From UBA877 sp034436335 (GTDB taxonomy: Bacteria > Chloroflexota > Anaerolineae > Anaerolineales > Villigracilaceae): a DNA stretch of 41,853 nt. The stretch is from assembly GCA_034436335.1 (NCBI GenBank), contig DAOTVO010000011.1, positions 1 through 41,853 of the forward strand, in the 5' to 3' direction. The translations under genes and the position numbers were made by a program. Shown one piece after another: positions 1 through 7,680 of the stretch. Below the pieces are notes generated by a model, which had not been told where the DNA came from, did not search any database, and saw nothing but the letters and a program-made list of their open reading frames with translations. The number at the start of each line of letters is the position of its first letter. Within the stretch, counting starts at the first letter, position 1.

Positions 1-2001
1 GCCGCCATCGCCAACCAACTCTTCGGCGACTACTTCTGCGACCGCTACGGCCTGCAAAAGACCACGATTGATTTCCTCCCCGTCCAACTCTTCTATGCCA
101 CCGCCCAGGGCCGCAACGCCGACTTAATGGAGGCCATTGACCGCCGCCTGAACGAGTGGATTCCCGTCCCCGGCTCGCCCTACTACACCACCCTCGGCCA
201 CTGGAGCGACCTCTCCCTTCAGCAGCGCCTGCCGGCCTACCTGTGGGGAGTGGCAGGCGGCGCCCTCGGCCTGCTCGTCCTGACGGTCATCGCCGCCCTG
301 GTCTTCCGCCGCCAGCGGACGACCAGCCTGCGCGAACTGCTGCAAACCCGCGCCGCCCTGCGCCAGACCGAACGCCGCTACGAGACGCTGGCCAACATGT
401 CGCCGGTGGGCATCTTCCGCACCGACGCGGCCGGCGCGACCACCTACGTCAACCCGGCCTGGTGCGTCCTCTCCGGCCTGCCCGCCGAGCAAGCCCTCGG
501 CTTCGGCTGGATGGAGGCCGTCCACCCTGAAGACTTGCCGCGCCTGCGCCGCGAGTGGGAGGAAACCCTCCGCCGCGGCGCGCCGGCCTTCTCCGATTAC
601 CGCTTCCTCCGCCCGGACGGGACGATGGCCTGGGTCATGGGGCAGGCCGTCCCGGAGACCGACGCGGCGGGCGAGGTCATCGGCTACGTCGGCACCATCA
701 CCGACATCACCGAGCGCAAACGCGCCGAGGAGGAAATCCGCCGCTACGTCGGCGAACTGGAAGCCCTCAACGACCTGGGCGAGAGCGTCAACCGCTCGGT
801 CTCGCTCGCAGAAGTCGTCGCCAACGCGATTGACACCCTGCTCAAAGTCACCCAGACCGAAGTGGCCTTTCTCTTCCTGCGTCAGGGCGAGCGGTTGATT
901 CTGGCCGGCAGCGGCCCGCCCGAACAGGTGCGCCGCTTCGAGAGCATCCCCGAACACCGCGTCGGGGAATGTATGTGCGGGCTGGCGGTGCGGGAGGGCA
1001 AGGCGCTCTACTCGCAGGATATTTTCCAAGATATGCGCTGCACCTGGGAAGAGTGCAAAAAGGCCGGTTACCGCTCCTTTGCCGCCCTGCCGCTCCTGGC
1101 CGGGCAGGAAGTCATCGGCATCGTCGGCCTGGCCTGCTCAGAAGAGCGCAACTTCGAGCCGCAGGCCGAATTCCTCGAAACCCTGGCCGCGCAAGTCGCC
1201 GGCGGTGTGCGCAACGCCCAACTGTACGCCGAGGTCGAGCGCTACGCTGCCGAACTCGAGCAAAAAGTCGCCGAGCGCACCCGCGACCTGAACCTGGCGC
1301 TCGAAAAAGCCCAGGCAGCCGACCGGCTGAAATCGGCCTTCCTGGCCAGCATGTCGCACGAACTGCGCACGCCGCTCAACTCCATCATCGGCTTCACCGG
1401 CGTCCTGCTGCAGGGGCTGGCCGGTCCGCTCAACGCCGAACAGACCAAACAACTGGGCATGATTCGCGACAGCGCCCAACACCTGCTGGCGCTCATCAAC
1501 GACGTGCTGGACATCTCCAAAATCGAGGCCGGGCAACTCGAAATCCGCCGCGACCCCTTCGACCTGCGCCTGGCCATCGAAAACGTCCTGCGCATGGTCA
1601 CCCCCCTGGCGGAGCGCAAAGGCCTGAGCCTTGCCGCCGTCCTCCCCTCCGGCGTGGGGACCATCGTCAGCGACCAGCGGCGCGTCGAGCAGATTCTCAT
1701 CAACCTGCTCAACAACGCCATCAAGTTCACCGAGCGCGGCGAAGTGCGCCTGGAATGTGAAACCCGCCCCGGCCGGGTCACGCTGCGCGTGCGCGACACC
1801 GGCATCGGCATCCGCCCGGAAGACATGCCCAAACTCTTCCGCCCCTTTCAGCAACTGGAGACCGGCCTGGCGCGTCACCACGAAGGCACCGGCCTCGGCC
1901 TGGCCATCTGCCGCCACCTGGCCGACCTGCTGGGCGGCGACATCACCGCCGAAAGCGAATGGGGCAAGGGCAGCGTTTTTACAGTGAACCTGCCGTTGTA
2001 A
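1..2001 (+). CDS. Membrane sensor histidine kinase with PAS and GAF domains, 5' end outside window
   Basis: The frame is open from base 1, so the true start lies upstream; the ATG at 127 is internal. The visible N-terminus (bases 1-190) resembles the end of a type 3 periplasmic solute-binding domain, as found in sensor kinases. A single membrane helix follows (bases 238-310), then a PAS domain (about 370-710), a GAF domain (about 770-1210), a coiled linker, a HisKA dimerisation domain with the phospho-acceptor His in HELRTPLNS (His codon 1357-1359), and an HATPase_c domain with N-box (NLLNNAIKF) and G-boxes (DTGIGI, GTGLGLAI). It should autophosphorylate in response to an extracytoplasmic ligand bound by the missing domain, plus a cytosolic PAS/GAF input. 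The two receiver genes directly downstream are likely partners. Function as a kinase is secure; the ligand is unknown. Confidence 0.9.
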   Translation, partial: AAIANQLFGDYFCDRYGLQKTTIDFLPVQLFYATAQGRNADLMEAIDRRLNEWIPVPGSPYYTTLGHWSDLSLQQRLPAYLWGVAGGALGLLVLTVIAALVFRRQRTTSLRELLQTRAALRQTERRYETLANMSPVGIFRTDAAGATTYVNPAWCVLSGLPAEQALGFGWMEAVHPEDLPRLRREWEETLRRGAPAFSDYRFLRPDGTMAWVMGQAVPETDAAGEVIGYVGTITDITERKRAEEEIRRYVGELEALNDLGESVNRSVSLAEVVANAIDTLLKVTQTEVAFLFLRQGERLILAGSGPPEQVRRFESIPEHRVGECMCGLAVREGKALYSQDIFQDMRCTWEECKKAGYRSFAALPLLAGQEVIGIVGLACSEERNFEPQAEFLETLAAQVAGGVRNAQLYAEVERYAAELEQKVAERTRDLNLALEKAQAADRLKSAFLASMSHELRTPLNSIIGFTGVLLQGLAGPLNAEQTKQLGMIRDSAQHLLALINDVLDISKIEAGQLEIRRDPFDLRLAIENVLRMVTPLAERKGLSLAAVLPSGVGTIVSDQRRVEQILINLLNNAIKFTERGEVRLECETRPGRVTLRVRDTGIGIRPEDMPKLFRPFQQLETGLARHHEGTGLGLAICRHLADLLGGDITAESEWGKGSVFTVNLPL

Positions 2002-2002
2002 C

Positions 2003-2070
2003 GCAACTGCTTGCAGTTGCGCGTAGGACAGGCTTTCCAGCCTGTCACCGACAGCCTGGAAAGGCTGTCC
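2003..2070. repeat. Cluster of three small palindromes (REP-like)
   Basis: Just after the kinase stop lies GCAACTGC-TT-GCAGTTGC (2003-2020), followed by two related palindromes, 2026-2046 (arms GACAGGCT/AGCCTGTC) and 2050-2070 (arms GACAGCCT/AGGCTGTC), which are near reverse complements of each other. On RNA this folds into consecutive hairpins between the kinase and the response regulator. It resembles REP-type dispersed palindromes; it could damp or separate expression of the two genes. Confidence 0.75.
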
Positions 2071-2097
2071 CACAAGGCTGTCCCAGGAGCAACCCGT

Positions 2098-2484
2098 ATG
2101 GCTCACATCCTCATCATCGAAGACAACGAAAACAACCTCTACCTGAGCACCTTCATCCTCGAGAAACACGGCCACCGCGTCAGCGCGGCCCGCGACGGCG
2201 CCGAGGGCATCCGCCTGGCCAAAGAACTGCGCCCCGACCTGATTCTGCTCGACATCCAACTGCCCGGCATGGACGGCTACGCCGTGGCCGCCAATTTGCG
2301 CAGCAACGACGCCACCGCCGCCATCCCCATCGTCGCCATCACCTCCTACGCCATGGCCGGCGACCGCGAACGCATCCTGGCTGCCGGCTGTCAGGGCTGC
2401 ATCGAGAAACCCATCAACCCCGAAACCTTCCTCGACCAGGCGCTGGTCCACCTCCCGCCGCCCCCCTCCCCGACCGGCGGCTAA
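2098..2484 (+). CDS. Single-domain response regulator (DivK/CheY-like receiver)
   Basis: A 128-residue protein that is only a receiver domain. It has the acidic pocket Glu8-Asp9, phospho-acceptor Asp52 in LILLDIQLPGMDG, the switch Thr/Ser region (AITSYAM) and the conserved Lys in EKPI. The ATG at 2098 is preceded by AGGAG at 2085-2089, which fixes this start over frames opening further upstream. With no output domain it probably acts through protein contacts or as a phosphorelay intermediate. It sits 96 bp after a histidine kinase and 89 bp before a receiver-kinase fusion, so it could pass phosphate between them. The C-terminus ends in a short Pro-rich tail. Confidence 0.88.
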   Translation: MAHILIIEDNENNLYLSTFILEKHGHRVSAARDGAEGIRLAKELRPDLILLDIQLPGMDGYAVAANLRSNDATAAIPIVAITSYAMAGDRERILAAGCQGCIEKPINPETFLDQALVHLPPPPSPTGG

Positions 2485-2498
2485 CCCTCCCCCCTCCG

Positions 2499-2560
2499 CC
2501 GTCCACCGTCTGCCGTCCACCGTCCACCATCCACCCTCCACCGTCCACCGTCCACCGTCA
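2499..2560. repeat. Low-complexity CCGTCCACC repeat
   Basis: About seven imperfect copies of a CCGTCCACC-type unit fill the gap between the receiver gene and the receiver-kinase, ending just before the AAAGGAG ribosome site of the latter. It is one of several low-complexity intergenic repeats in this window. Confidence 0.8.
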
Positions 2561-2573
2561 AGAAAGGAGTCTT

Positions 2574-3776
2574 ATGACCAAAATCCTATTCGTTGACGAC
2601 CTCGAAACCAACCGCTATCTGCTGCGCACCGTTCTCACCGCTGCCGGCTACGAGATGCTCGAAGCCTCCAACGGCGTCGAAGCGCTCGACCTGGCCCGCC
2701 GCGAGCGTCCCGACCTGATCCTCTCCGACATCCTCATGCCGCAAATGGACGGCTTCACCCTCTGCCGTGAATGCAAGCGCGACGAGAGCCTGCGCGCCAT
2801 CCCCTTTGTTTTCTACACCGCCACCTACACCGACCCGCGCGATGAAGAACTCGCCCTCGGCCTGGGCGCAGCGCGCTTCATCGTCAAGCCGATCGAGAAC
2901 GGCGAATTCCTGACCATCCTGAGCGAGGTGCTGGGCAGTTACCAGCGTGGAAGCCTCCCGGAAGGTCAGGCCTCGTTGGAAGAAGAGACCGTCTTCTACC
3001 GCCTCTACAACGAGGCCCTGGTCCGCAAACTGGAGGAGAAAATGCTCGCTCTGGAAGAGAGTAACCGTTCGTTGGCCGCCAGCGAGGAAAGCCTGCGCCG
3101 CCTGGCCAGCGGCGTGGCTCACGAACTGCGCAACCCGCTGGGCGTCATCCACAACATCGCCTACCATTTGAACCAGGTGCTGCCGCAGACGCCCGAACCT
3201 TCCGAAGAACATCGGCACGCCCGCGAATACCTGGGGATGCTGGAAAGAGAGACGCAGATTGCCGTCCACCTCATCTCCAACCTGCTCTACTCCACCACCG
3301 CCCCGCGGCCCGACCCGCAGCCTGTTCCCGTTTCCCCGCTGGTCAACCGCCTCCTCGAGCGATTCCCGCCGCCCCCCGGCGTGACGGTGCGCCTCGACCT
3401 GCCCGCCGACCTGCCGCCCGCTCTGGCCGAGCCGGCCCACCTCGAGCAGGCGCTGGCCAACCTCCTGCTCAACGCCTACGAGGCCATGCCCGCGGGAGGA
3501 GAGTTATCAGTGATCAGTGAACAGTCATCAGTCACTGCCCACTCACTGATAACTGATAACTGTTTACTGATTACTGTAAAAGACACCGGCCCCGGCATCC
3601 CGCCCGAAGCCCTGCCGCATCTCTTCGAGCCGCTCTTCACCACCAAACCGCACGGCATCGGGCTGGGGTTGGCCGTCAGCCGGAAACTGCTCGAGGCCAA
3701 CGGCGGCCGGCTCGAGGTCGAGAGCGAAGCGGGCCCGGGCGCGGCGTTTGCCCTCGTCTTGCCGGCAGGGCACTAA
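2574..3776 (+). CDS. Receiver-histidine kinase fusion protein
   Basis: 400 residues, start chosen at the ATG preceded by AAGGAG (2563-2569). Residues 1-120 are a receiver domain (Asp8-Asp9, phospho-acceptor Asp52, Lys in VKPI). A coiled region (about 140-170) leads into a HisKA domain with His183 in HELRNPLGV and an HATPase_c domain (DTGPGIP, GIGLGLAVS). No membrane segments, so it is cytosolic. Receiver-first kinases of this layout typically take phosphate or a signal from an upstream kinase and modulate their own kinase domain. Oddity: between strand GGELSV and the DTGPGI box there is an extra segment of roughly a dozen residues encoded by repeat-like DNA (3504-3577). The ATP-binding motifs on both sides are intact. 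Confidence 0.88.
   Translation: MTKILFVDDLETNRYLLRTVLTAAGYEMLEASNGVEALDLARRERPDLILSDILMPQMDGFTLCRECKRDESLRAIPFVFYTATYTDPRDEELALGLGAARFIVKPIENGEFLTILSEVLGSYQRGSLPEGQASLEEETVFYRLYNEALVRKLEEKMLALEESNRSLAASEESLRRLASGVAHELRNPLGVIHNIAYHLNQVLPQTPEPSEEHRHAREYLGMLERETQIAVHLISNLLYSTTAPRPDPQPVPVSPLVNRLLERFPPPPGVTVRLDLPADLPPALAEPAHLEQALANLLLNAYEAMPAGGELSVISEQSSVTAHSLITDNCLLITVKDTGPGIPPEALPHLFEPLFTTKPHGIGLGLAVSRKLLEANGGRLEVESEAGPGAAFALVLPAGH
3504..3577. repeat. TTATCAGTGA-type repeat inserted in frame in a kinase gene
   Basis: AT-rich, low-complexity sequence unlike the GC-rich codons around it. It has inverted arms TTATCAGTGA (3504-3513) and TCACTGATAA (3543-3552), followed by further copies of ACTGATAACTG/ACTGTTTACTG. 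It is translated in frame inside the HATPase domain of the receiver-kinase. Confidence 0.8.
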
Positions 3777-3811
3777 GCAATAAAGTCTTGCGCTTTTCAC
3801 ATTGGCAGGTT

Positions 3812-4807
3812 TTATATCTCTTTCTGCAAGAGACGGAAAGCCACCCCTCCCACCAGCAGCGGGAACCAAAACGTAACCGCCCGGTACAGGAGCATAATCA
3901 GCACGGCGGCGGCCCAGGGAACGCGCAATCCCGCCAGCGCTACTGGCAAAATCGTTTCCACAAAGCCCACCCCAGAGGGAGTAGGAGAGACGATCAGAAA
4001 CAAGTAACCAATGCTGAACCCCCCGACCAAAGTCCCTACCGAGAAGGGTGTCCCCATAGCGAGAAAGGTAAACGCCAGCACGCAAATCAGCAAGGCTTTG
4101 TTGTTGAGCGCGAACAGAAACGGCCAGAGCAATTGATGCGGTTTGCGGCGCAGAAGCGCCACTCCCTCAACGACTTCGAGAGCAAAGAAACGCGCGTTTT
4201 TCACATCGAGGTACTCGCGGTGAATAAAGGGACGGAAAATGCAATTGACCAGTTTCGACAGCCAGACAAGGACACGACCTAATCGTTCTGCAGATTTGTA
4301 GCCGAGGTAGAGAAGCGCGGCGACCGCCAGCGCAATCAAGAGCAGGATGGCGCTGGCGATCAACTCGCCGGCATTTAGATTATTCCGCCGAAAAAGTACA
4401 ATCAATCCCAGCGCCAGTACGCACAGAAAGGCGGCGTAATCGTACAGCACATACAAGACGCCAGCCACCGTCACCCTGCCTGTGGGCTGACCGCGCCGGC
4501 GCGCCGAATCGATGAAAACAGCCATGCCGCCAATCCCCGCGCTGGGGGCAATCACGTTGACGAAGTTTGCGGCTGTCGCCAAAAGAAACAAGTGGCGGCG
4601 TGATTCCTGCAGGTCCACCAGCCGGTAGAGCGCGCCAAAAGTGACGGCCATGTTGTAGAGCCAGATGCATTCGATGAATAAGGCAACAGACAGAAAAATC
4701 CAATTACTCTTTTCCAACGTCTGGGCGATGTTTTCCAGTTCCGAAAAACCCAAAAAGACGAAGAGAATGGTCAGGAACAGGACAAGCAGGAAGAAGAATT
4801 TGCGCAT
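3812..4807 (-). CDS. Lysylphosphatidylglycerol synthase/flippase-like integral membrane protein (UPF0104)
   Basis: 331 residues from the ATG at 4807, with about eight hydrophobic segments spread over the length. The pattern (short N-terminal helix, NFVNVIAPSAGIGG in the middle, and SPTPSGVGFVE near the C-terminus) is that of the UPF0104/LPG_synthase_TM family, whose members are the flippase half of MprF or stand-alone lipid-handling proteins. Only the membrane domain is present, with no lysyl-transfer domain, so a role in moving or glycosylating lipids is an inference. The -10 box TATAAT (4814-4819) ends six bases before ATG, predicting a leaderless mRNA; a TTG in frame at 4813 is less likely as start. 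A terminator at 4832-4859 separates it from the upstream peptidase gene. Confidence 0.82.
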   Translation of the reverse strand: MRKFFFLLVLFLTILFVFLGFSELENIAQTLEKSNWIFLSVALFIECIWLYNMAVTFGALYRLVDLQESRRHLFLLATAANFVNVIAPSAGIGGMAVFIDSARRRGQPTGRVTVAGVLYVLYDYAAFLCVLALGLIVLFRRNNLNAGELIASAILLLIALAVAALLYLGYKSAERLGRVLVWLSKLVNCIFRPFIHREYLDVKNARFFALEVVEGVALLRRKPHQLLWPFLFALNNKALLICVLAFTFLAMGTPFSVGTLVGGFSIGYLFLIVSPTPSGVGFVETILPVALAGLRVPWAAAVLIMLLYRAVTFWFPLLVGGVAFRLLQKEI

Positions 4808-4813
4808 GGGCAA

Positions 4814-4819
4814 ATTATA
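4814..4819 (-). promoter_or_regulatory. TATAAT -10 box, leaderless start of flippase-like gene
   Basis: On the minus strand TATAAT is followed by TTGCCC and then the ATG. With transcription starting about seven bases after a -10 box, the mRNA would begin at the A of ATG. No Shine-Dalgarno sequence fits in this spacing. Confidence 0.65.
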
Positions 4820-4826
4820 GCCGAAA

Positions 4827-4860
4827 GAAAACCTCCCACAAACTGCTTTCTGTGGGAGGC
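4827..4860 (-). terminator. Rho-independent terminator after YugP-type peptidase gene
   Basis: On the minus strand a stem CCTCCCACA (4859-4851) pairs with TGTGGGAGG (4840-4832) around a 10-base loop and is followed by TTTTCTTTC. It lies 38 bp after the stop of the peptidase gene. Confidence 0.8.
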
Positions 4861-4897
4861 TTGCAAGCGGAATAAAATCCCAGGTATGTCTGGAGAT

Positions 4898-5611
4898 TCA
4901 ATCGCGGCGGCGGCCCAGCCCGCCCACCAGGCCGACGTAGTAAAGCAATTGCAACACAGCCGTGACCAAGGCGGCGACATAGGTGAGCGCGGCAGCATTC
5001 AGCACCGCTCTCACCCCACGCTGTTCCTCCTCGCCTTGAATGAGTCCGGTATCGGCCAGCAATTGACGGGCGCGGCGCGAAGCGTCCAGCTCCACCGGCA
5101 GGGTCGCCAGCGCAAAGACCGCGCCGCCGGCAAAAGCCAGCACGCCCAGCCAGGCGATGTTCACGCCAAACGCCATGCCGGAATAGGCAAGGAACAGACC
5201 AATCATGATGAGAATCCAGCCCAGATTCGAGCCAATGTTGACCATCGGCACCAGGGCGGCGCGCAGACGAAGCGGGAAATATTCTTCCTGGTCCTGCATG
5301 GCATGCCCCAGTTCGTGGGCCGCCACCGCCAAGGCCGCCACCGAGGTCCCCTCAGCCACGCCACGCGAAAGCGCCAGAGTCTTGCTGCGCGGGTCGTAAT
5401 GGTCGGTCAGGGTGCCGTGCACTCCCACGATTTGCAAACCGTACAAACCGGCGCGCGAAATCAGCCGCTGCGCCGCCTGGTAACCGGTCAGACGGCTGCG
5501 CGCCGGGACCCGCATCCAACGCGAGTAGGCGGCCTTGACATACCAGGAGGTCAAGGCCATCAGAATGAAGGCCGGAATCATGTAAATCAGGTAATTCACA
5601 TTAAGCCACAT
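4898..5611 (-). CDS. YugP-type neutral zinc metallopeptidase, membrane-bound
   Basis: 237 residues. An N-terminal membrane helix (about 8-25) is followed by a soluble catalytic part containing the zincin motif HELGH (in AAHELGHAMQ) and a later ELDAS segment that supplies the usual third zinc ligand, with three or four hydrophobic helices toward the C-terminus. Length and motif order match the YugP/DUF zinc peptidase family (PF04298), membrane proteases of unknown substrate. The start at 5611 is preceded by AAGAGGAAAC. It follows the S41 protease gene after only 35 bp on the same strand, so the two are probably cotranscribed and may both act in envelope protein turnover (inference). Confidence 0.88.
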   Translation of the reverse strand: MWLNVNYLIYMIPAFILMALTSWYVKAAYSRWMRVPARSRLTGYQAAQRLISRAGLYGLQIVGVHGTLTDHYDPRSKTLALSRGVAEGTSVAALAVAAHELGHAMQDQEEYFPLRLRAALVPMVNIGSNLGWILIMIGLFLAYSGMAFGVNIAWLGVLAFAGGAVFALATLPVELDASRRARQLLADTGLIQGEEEQRGVRAVLNAAALTYVAALVTAVLQLLYYVGLVGGLGRRRD

Positions 5612-5646
5612 TGTTTCCTCTTACGAAGCAAACCGGAGCGGTGATT

Positions 5647-6891
5647 TTAGGGGTTGAGAATCAATTCAACGGCCGCATCCAACTGCGGGTCAAGTCCCGC
5701 TTCTTCCTGTTCCGGGGTGCGCTCGACCACCACATCAGGCGTCAACCCGACCTCGTGGATGGTGCGCCCGCTGGGGGTAAGCCATTCGGCCACAGTAACG
5801 CGCACCGTCCCCCCATTGGAGAGCGGCACCCAATACTGCACCGTCCCCTTGCCGTAGGTGGTCACACCCACCAGTTTGCCGCGGCCGGTGTCCTGAATGG
5901 CACCGGCCACCAGTTCGGAAGCCGAAGCCGAGTATTGGTTGACCAGCACCACCAGTGGGATGTTGCCCGTCGCCAGACCGCCGGAAAGTGCATCGTTCTC
6001 CTGCTGTGTCCCATCGCCGTATTTTTCGTACCAGATGACGCCCTTGCCGATGAACTCGGAGGCCACCTGCGTGGCGGCAGTGGTGTAACCGCCGGTGTTG
6101 TAGCGCAGGTCGAGGATAATCCCCTTGGGGTTTTGTTTCATCAAATCCCCTAAGAGCGTGTGCATGTCTCTGCCGGTCGAATCGCCAAAAACGGTGATAG
6201 AGATGTAAGCGATACCGTTATCCAGCATTTTGCCTTCCACGCTGGGGATAACGATGTGGGCGCGGCTGATGGTGACATCAAAAGGTTCCTCCACGCCCGG
6301 ACGCAAAATGGTCAGGGTCACATCCGTCCCGGCCGGGCCGAGCACTTTGAGCCGCACCAGCGCCGCGTCCATGCCAATGACGTCTTCGCCATCCACGGCG
6401 ATAATCTGGTCGCCCGCTTTCAAACCGGCGGCCTCGGCGGGAGACCCCGCAATCGGGCGGACAATGGTCAGCAGTTCTGCCTCGGTGTCCACATAGGCGC
6501 CGATGCCGTCATATTCGCCCGACATGGCCATATTTGCATCCATCGTCTCCTGCGGGTCCAGATAGGTGGAATGCTGGTCGGGCAGAGCATCCAGCAGACC
6601 CTCCAGAGCACCGTTCACCAGCGCGGCGTCATCCAGGGGCTGACGGTAATAGTTCTGGTGAATAATATCCCAGGCTTCCCAGAAGGGAGCAAACTGCGCT
6701 TGCAAGTCCTGCGGCGTACCGGTATCCTGCACGTCCACCGTGGGAACGTTCTGGTGAGCAAACGGAACTCGCCCGGCAGAACGCGGCAAGGCAAAATAGC
6801 CGACCACTATGCCGCCGCCAAAAGCGCTCAAAATCAACCCAAGTGCGAGGAAGGAAAGCAGGAAGTAGCGAAGAGTAGAATTCTTTTTCAT
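5647..6891 (-). CDS. S41 family C-terminal processing serine protease
   Basis: 414 residues with an N-terminal signal-anchor (about 9-30) and a large exported part. A helical N-domain is followed by a PDZ domain (about 120-200, including GIGAYV and AGLKAGDQIIAVDG) and a tail-specific protease domain with the catalytic Ser in YSASASELV and the general-base Lys in YGKGTVQ. This is the CtpA/Prc layout; such enzymes trim exported proteins using a Ser/Lys dyad. The ATG at 6891 has GGAGG eight bases upstream. It is followed by the YugP-type peptidase on the same strand. Substrates cannot be read from sequence. Confidence 0.93.
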   Translation of the reverse strand: MKKNSTLRYFLLSFLALGLILSAFGGGIVVGYFALPRSAGRVPFAHQNVPTVDVQDTGTPQDLQAQFAPFWEAWDIIHQNYYRQPLDDAALVNGALEGLLDALPDQHSTYLDPQETMDANMAMSGEYDGIGAYVDTEAELLTIVRPIAGSPAEAAGLKAGDQIIAVDGEDVIGMDAALVRLKVLGPAGTDVTLTILRPGVEEPFDVTISRAHIVIPSVEGKMLDNGIAYISITVFGDSTGRDMHTLLGDLMKQNPKGIILDLRYNTGGYTTAATQVASEFIGKGVIWYEKYGDGTQQENDALSGGLATGNIPLVVLVNQYSASASELVAGAIQDTGRGKLVGVTTYGKGTVQYWVPLSNGGTVRVTVAEWLTPSGRTIHEVGLTPDVVVERTPEQEEAGLDPQLDAAVELILNP

Positions 6892-6972
6892 TGCGCCTCC
6901 AGAAACAGAGAAAAGTGTAGCATGCCGGGCTTAAATGCGCATGAATTTTACACCGATGATGTAAATTTTTCG

Positions 6973-7614
6973 TTAAATTCGCCAGTAGCGGGTCAGCGAG
7001 GGCAGGTCGGCCAGGTCGGCCAGGGCCTCGTCGGCGTCGAAACCGGGGTCGTCGCGGCCGACCAGGACGGTGTACATGCCCAGGGCGCGGGCGGCGCGGG
7101 TGATTCGCGCCTGGTCATCGAGCAGGACGCAGGCGCGCGGGTCGGGGTTGCCCGCTGCGGCCAGCGCCCTCTCGAAGGCCTCCGGCATCGGCTTGCAATA
7201 AGGGGCGATGGCGTGCACGTCAATGCAGGCCTCAAACACCCCTTCCAGCCCCAGGGCGCGGGTCACACGCCCGGCGTGGGCGCAGTCGGCGTTGGTGAAG
7301 ATGAACTTGCGGGCGCGCAGTCCCTCCAGCGCGGCGCGCAGGCGCGGGTTCGGGCGCAGGTAGTCTTCCAACGGCACATCGTGAACGTAGGCCAGGTAAT
7401 CGTCCATGTCCACCTGGTGATTGGCCTGCAGGCCGCGCAGCGTGGTGCCGTAGTCGCGAAAATACTGCTCGCGCAGCACTTCGATTTGTTCGTGAGAAAA
7501 CCCCAGCCGCTCATGCATATACGCATTAATCCGCTCGCGCATCCGCTCCCATAGGCCGGTGGAGGAGGGGTAAAGCGTCTCGTCGAGGTCGAAGAAAAAG
7601 GTAGTGAATCGCAT
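6973..7614 (-). CDS. HAD-superfamily pyrimidine 5'-nucleotidase-like hydrolase
   Basis: 213 residues. Motif I is FDLDETLYP with both catalytic Asp, followed by a helical cap (about 18-100), motif II Thr in FTNAD, motif III Lys in CKPMPEAF and motif IV LLDDQ. The DLDETLYP signature is typical of SDT1/PHM8-like pyrimidine 5'-nucleotidases, which dephosphorylate nucleoside monophosphates. The open frame extends upstream through the divergent mutL gene, but the ATG at 7614 matches the family N-terminus and lies exactly six bases after a TATAAT, so a leaderless mRNA is likely. The gene is divergent from mutL and 81 bp upstream of the S41 protease on the same strand. Confidence 0.9.
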   Translation of the reverse strand: MRFTTFFFDLDETLYPSSTGLWERMRERINAYMHERLGFSHEQIEVLREQYFRDYGTTLRGLQANHQVDMDDYLAYVHDVPLEDYLRPNPRLRAALEGLRARKFIFTNADCAHAGRVTRALGLEGVFEACIDVHAIAPYCKPMPEAFERALAAAGNPDPRACVLLDDQARITRAARALGMYTVLVGRDDPGFDADEALADLADLPSLTRYWRI

Positions 7615-7620
7615 GGGGCT

Positions 7621-7674
7621 ATTATAAACGGCAAGTAGGTCGGATTGGCAATCCGACCCACTTGGAAGTAAAAT
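7621..7674. promoter_or_regulatory. Divergent promoter pair HAD/mutL, both leaderless
   Basis: Minus strand: -10 TATAAT (7626-7621), then AGCCCC and the HAD gene ATG. Plus strand: -10 TAAAAT (7669-7674), then CACCCC and the mutL ATG. The only fitting -35 boxes overlap at the centre of the palindrome between them: TTGGCA on + (7645-7650, 18-bp spacer) and TTGCCA on - (7651-7646, 19-bp spacer). Confidence 0.6.
7635..7661. repeat. Palindromic repeat in the HAD/mutL intergenic region
   Basis: Arms GGTCGGATT (7638-7646) and AATCCGACC (7650-7658) around GGC, flanked by GTA and CAC. It has the same plan as the GTAGGGCGGGATT palindromes elsewhere in the window. Confidence 0.75.
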
Positions 7675-7680
7675 CACCCC

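Noticed and set aside
1138..2541. Antisense open frame over the first kinase and receiver
   Set aside because: Overlaps two genes with clear domains; no recognisable domain of its own.
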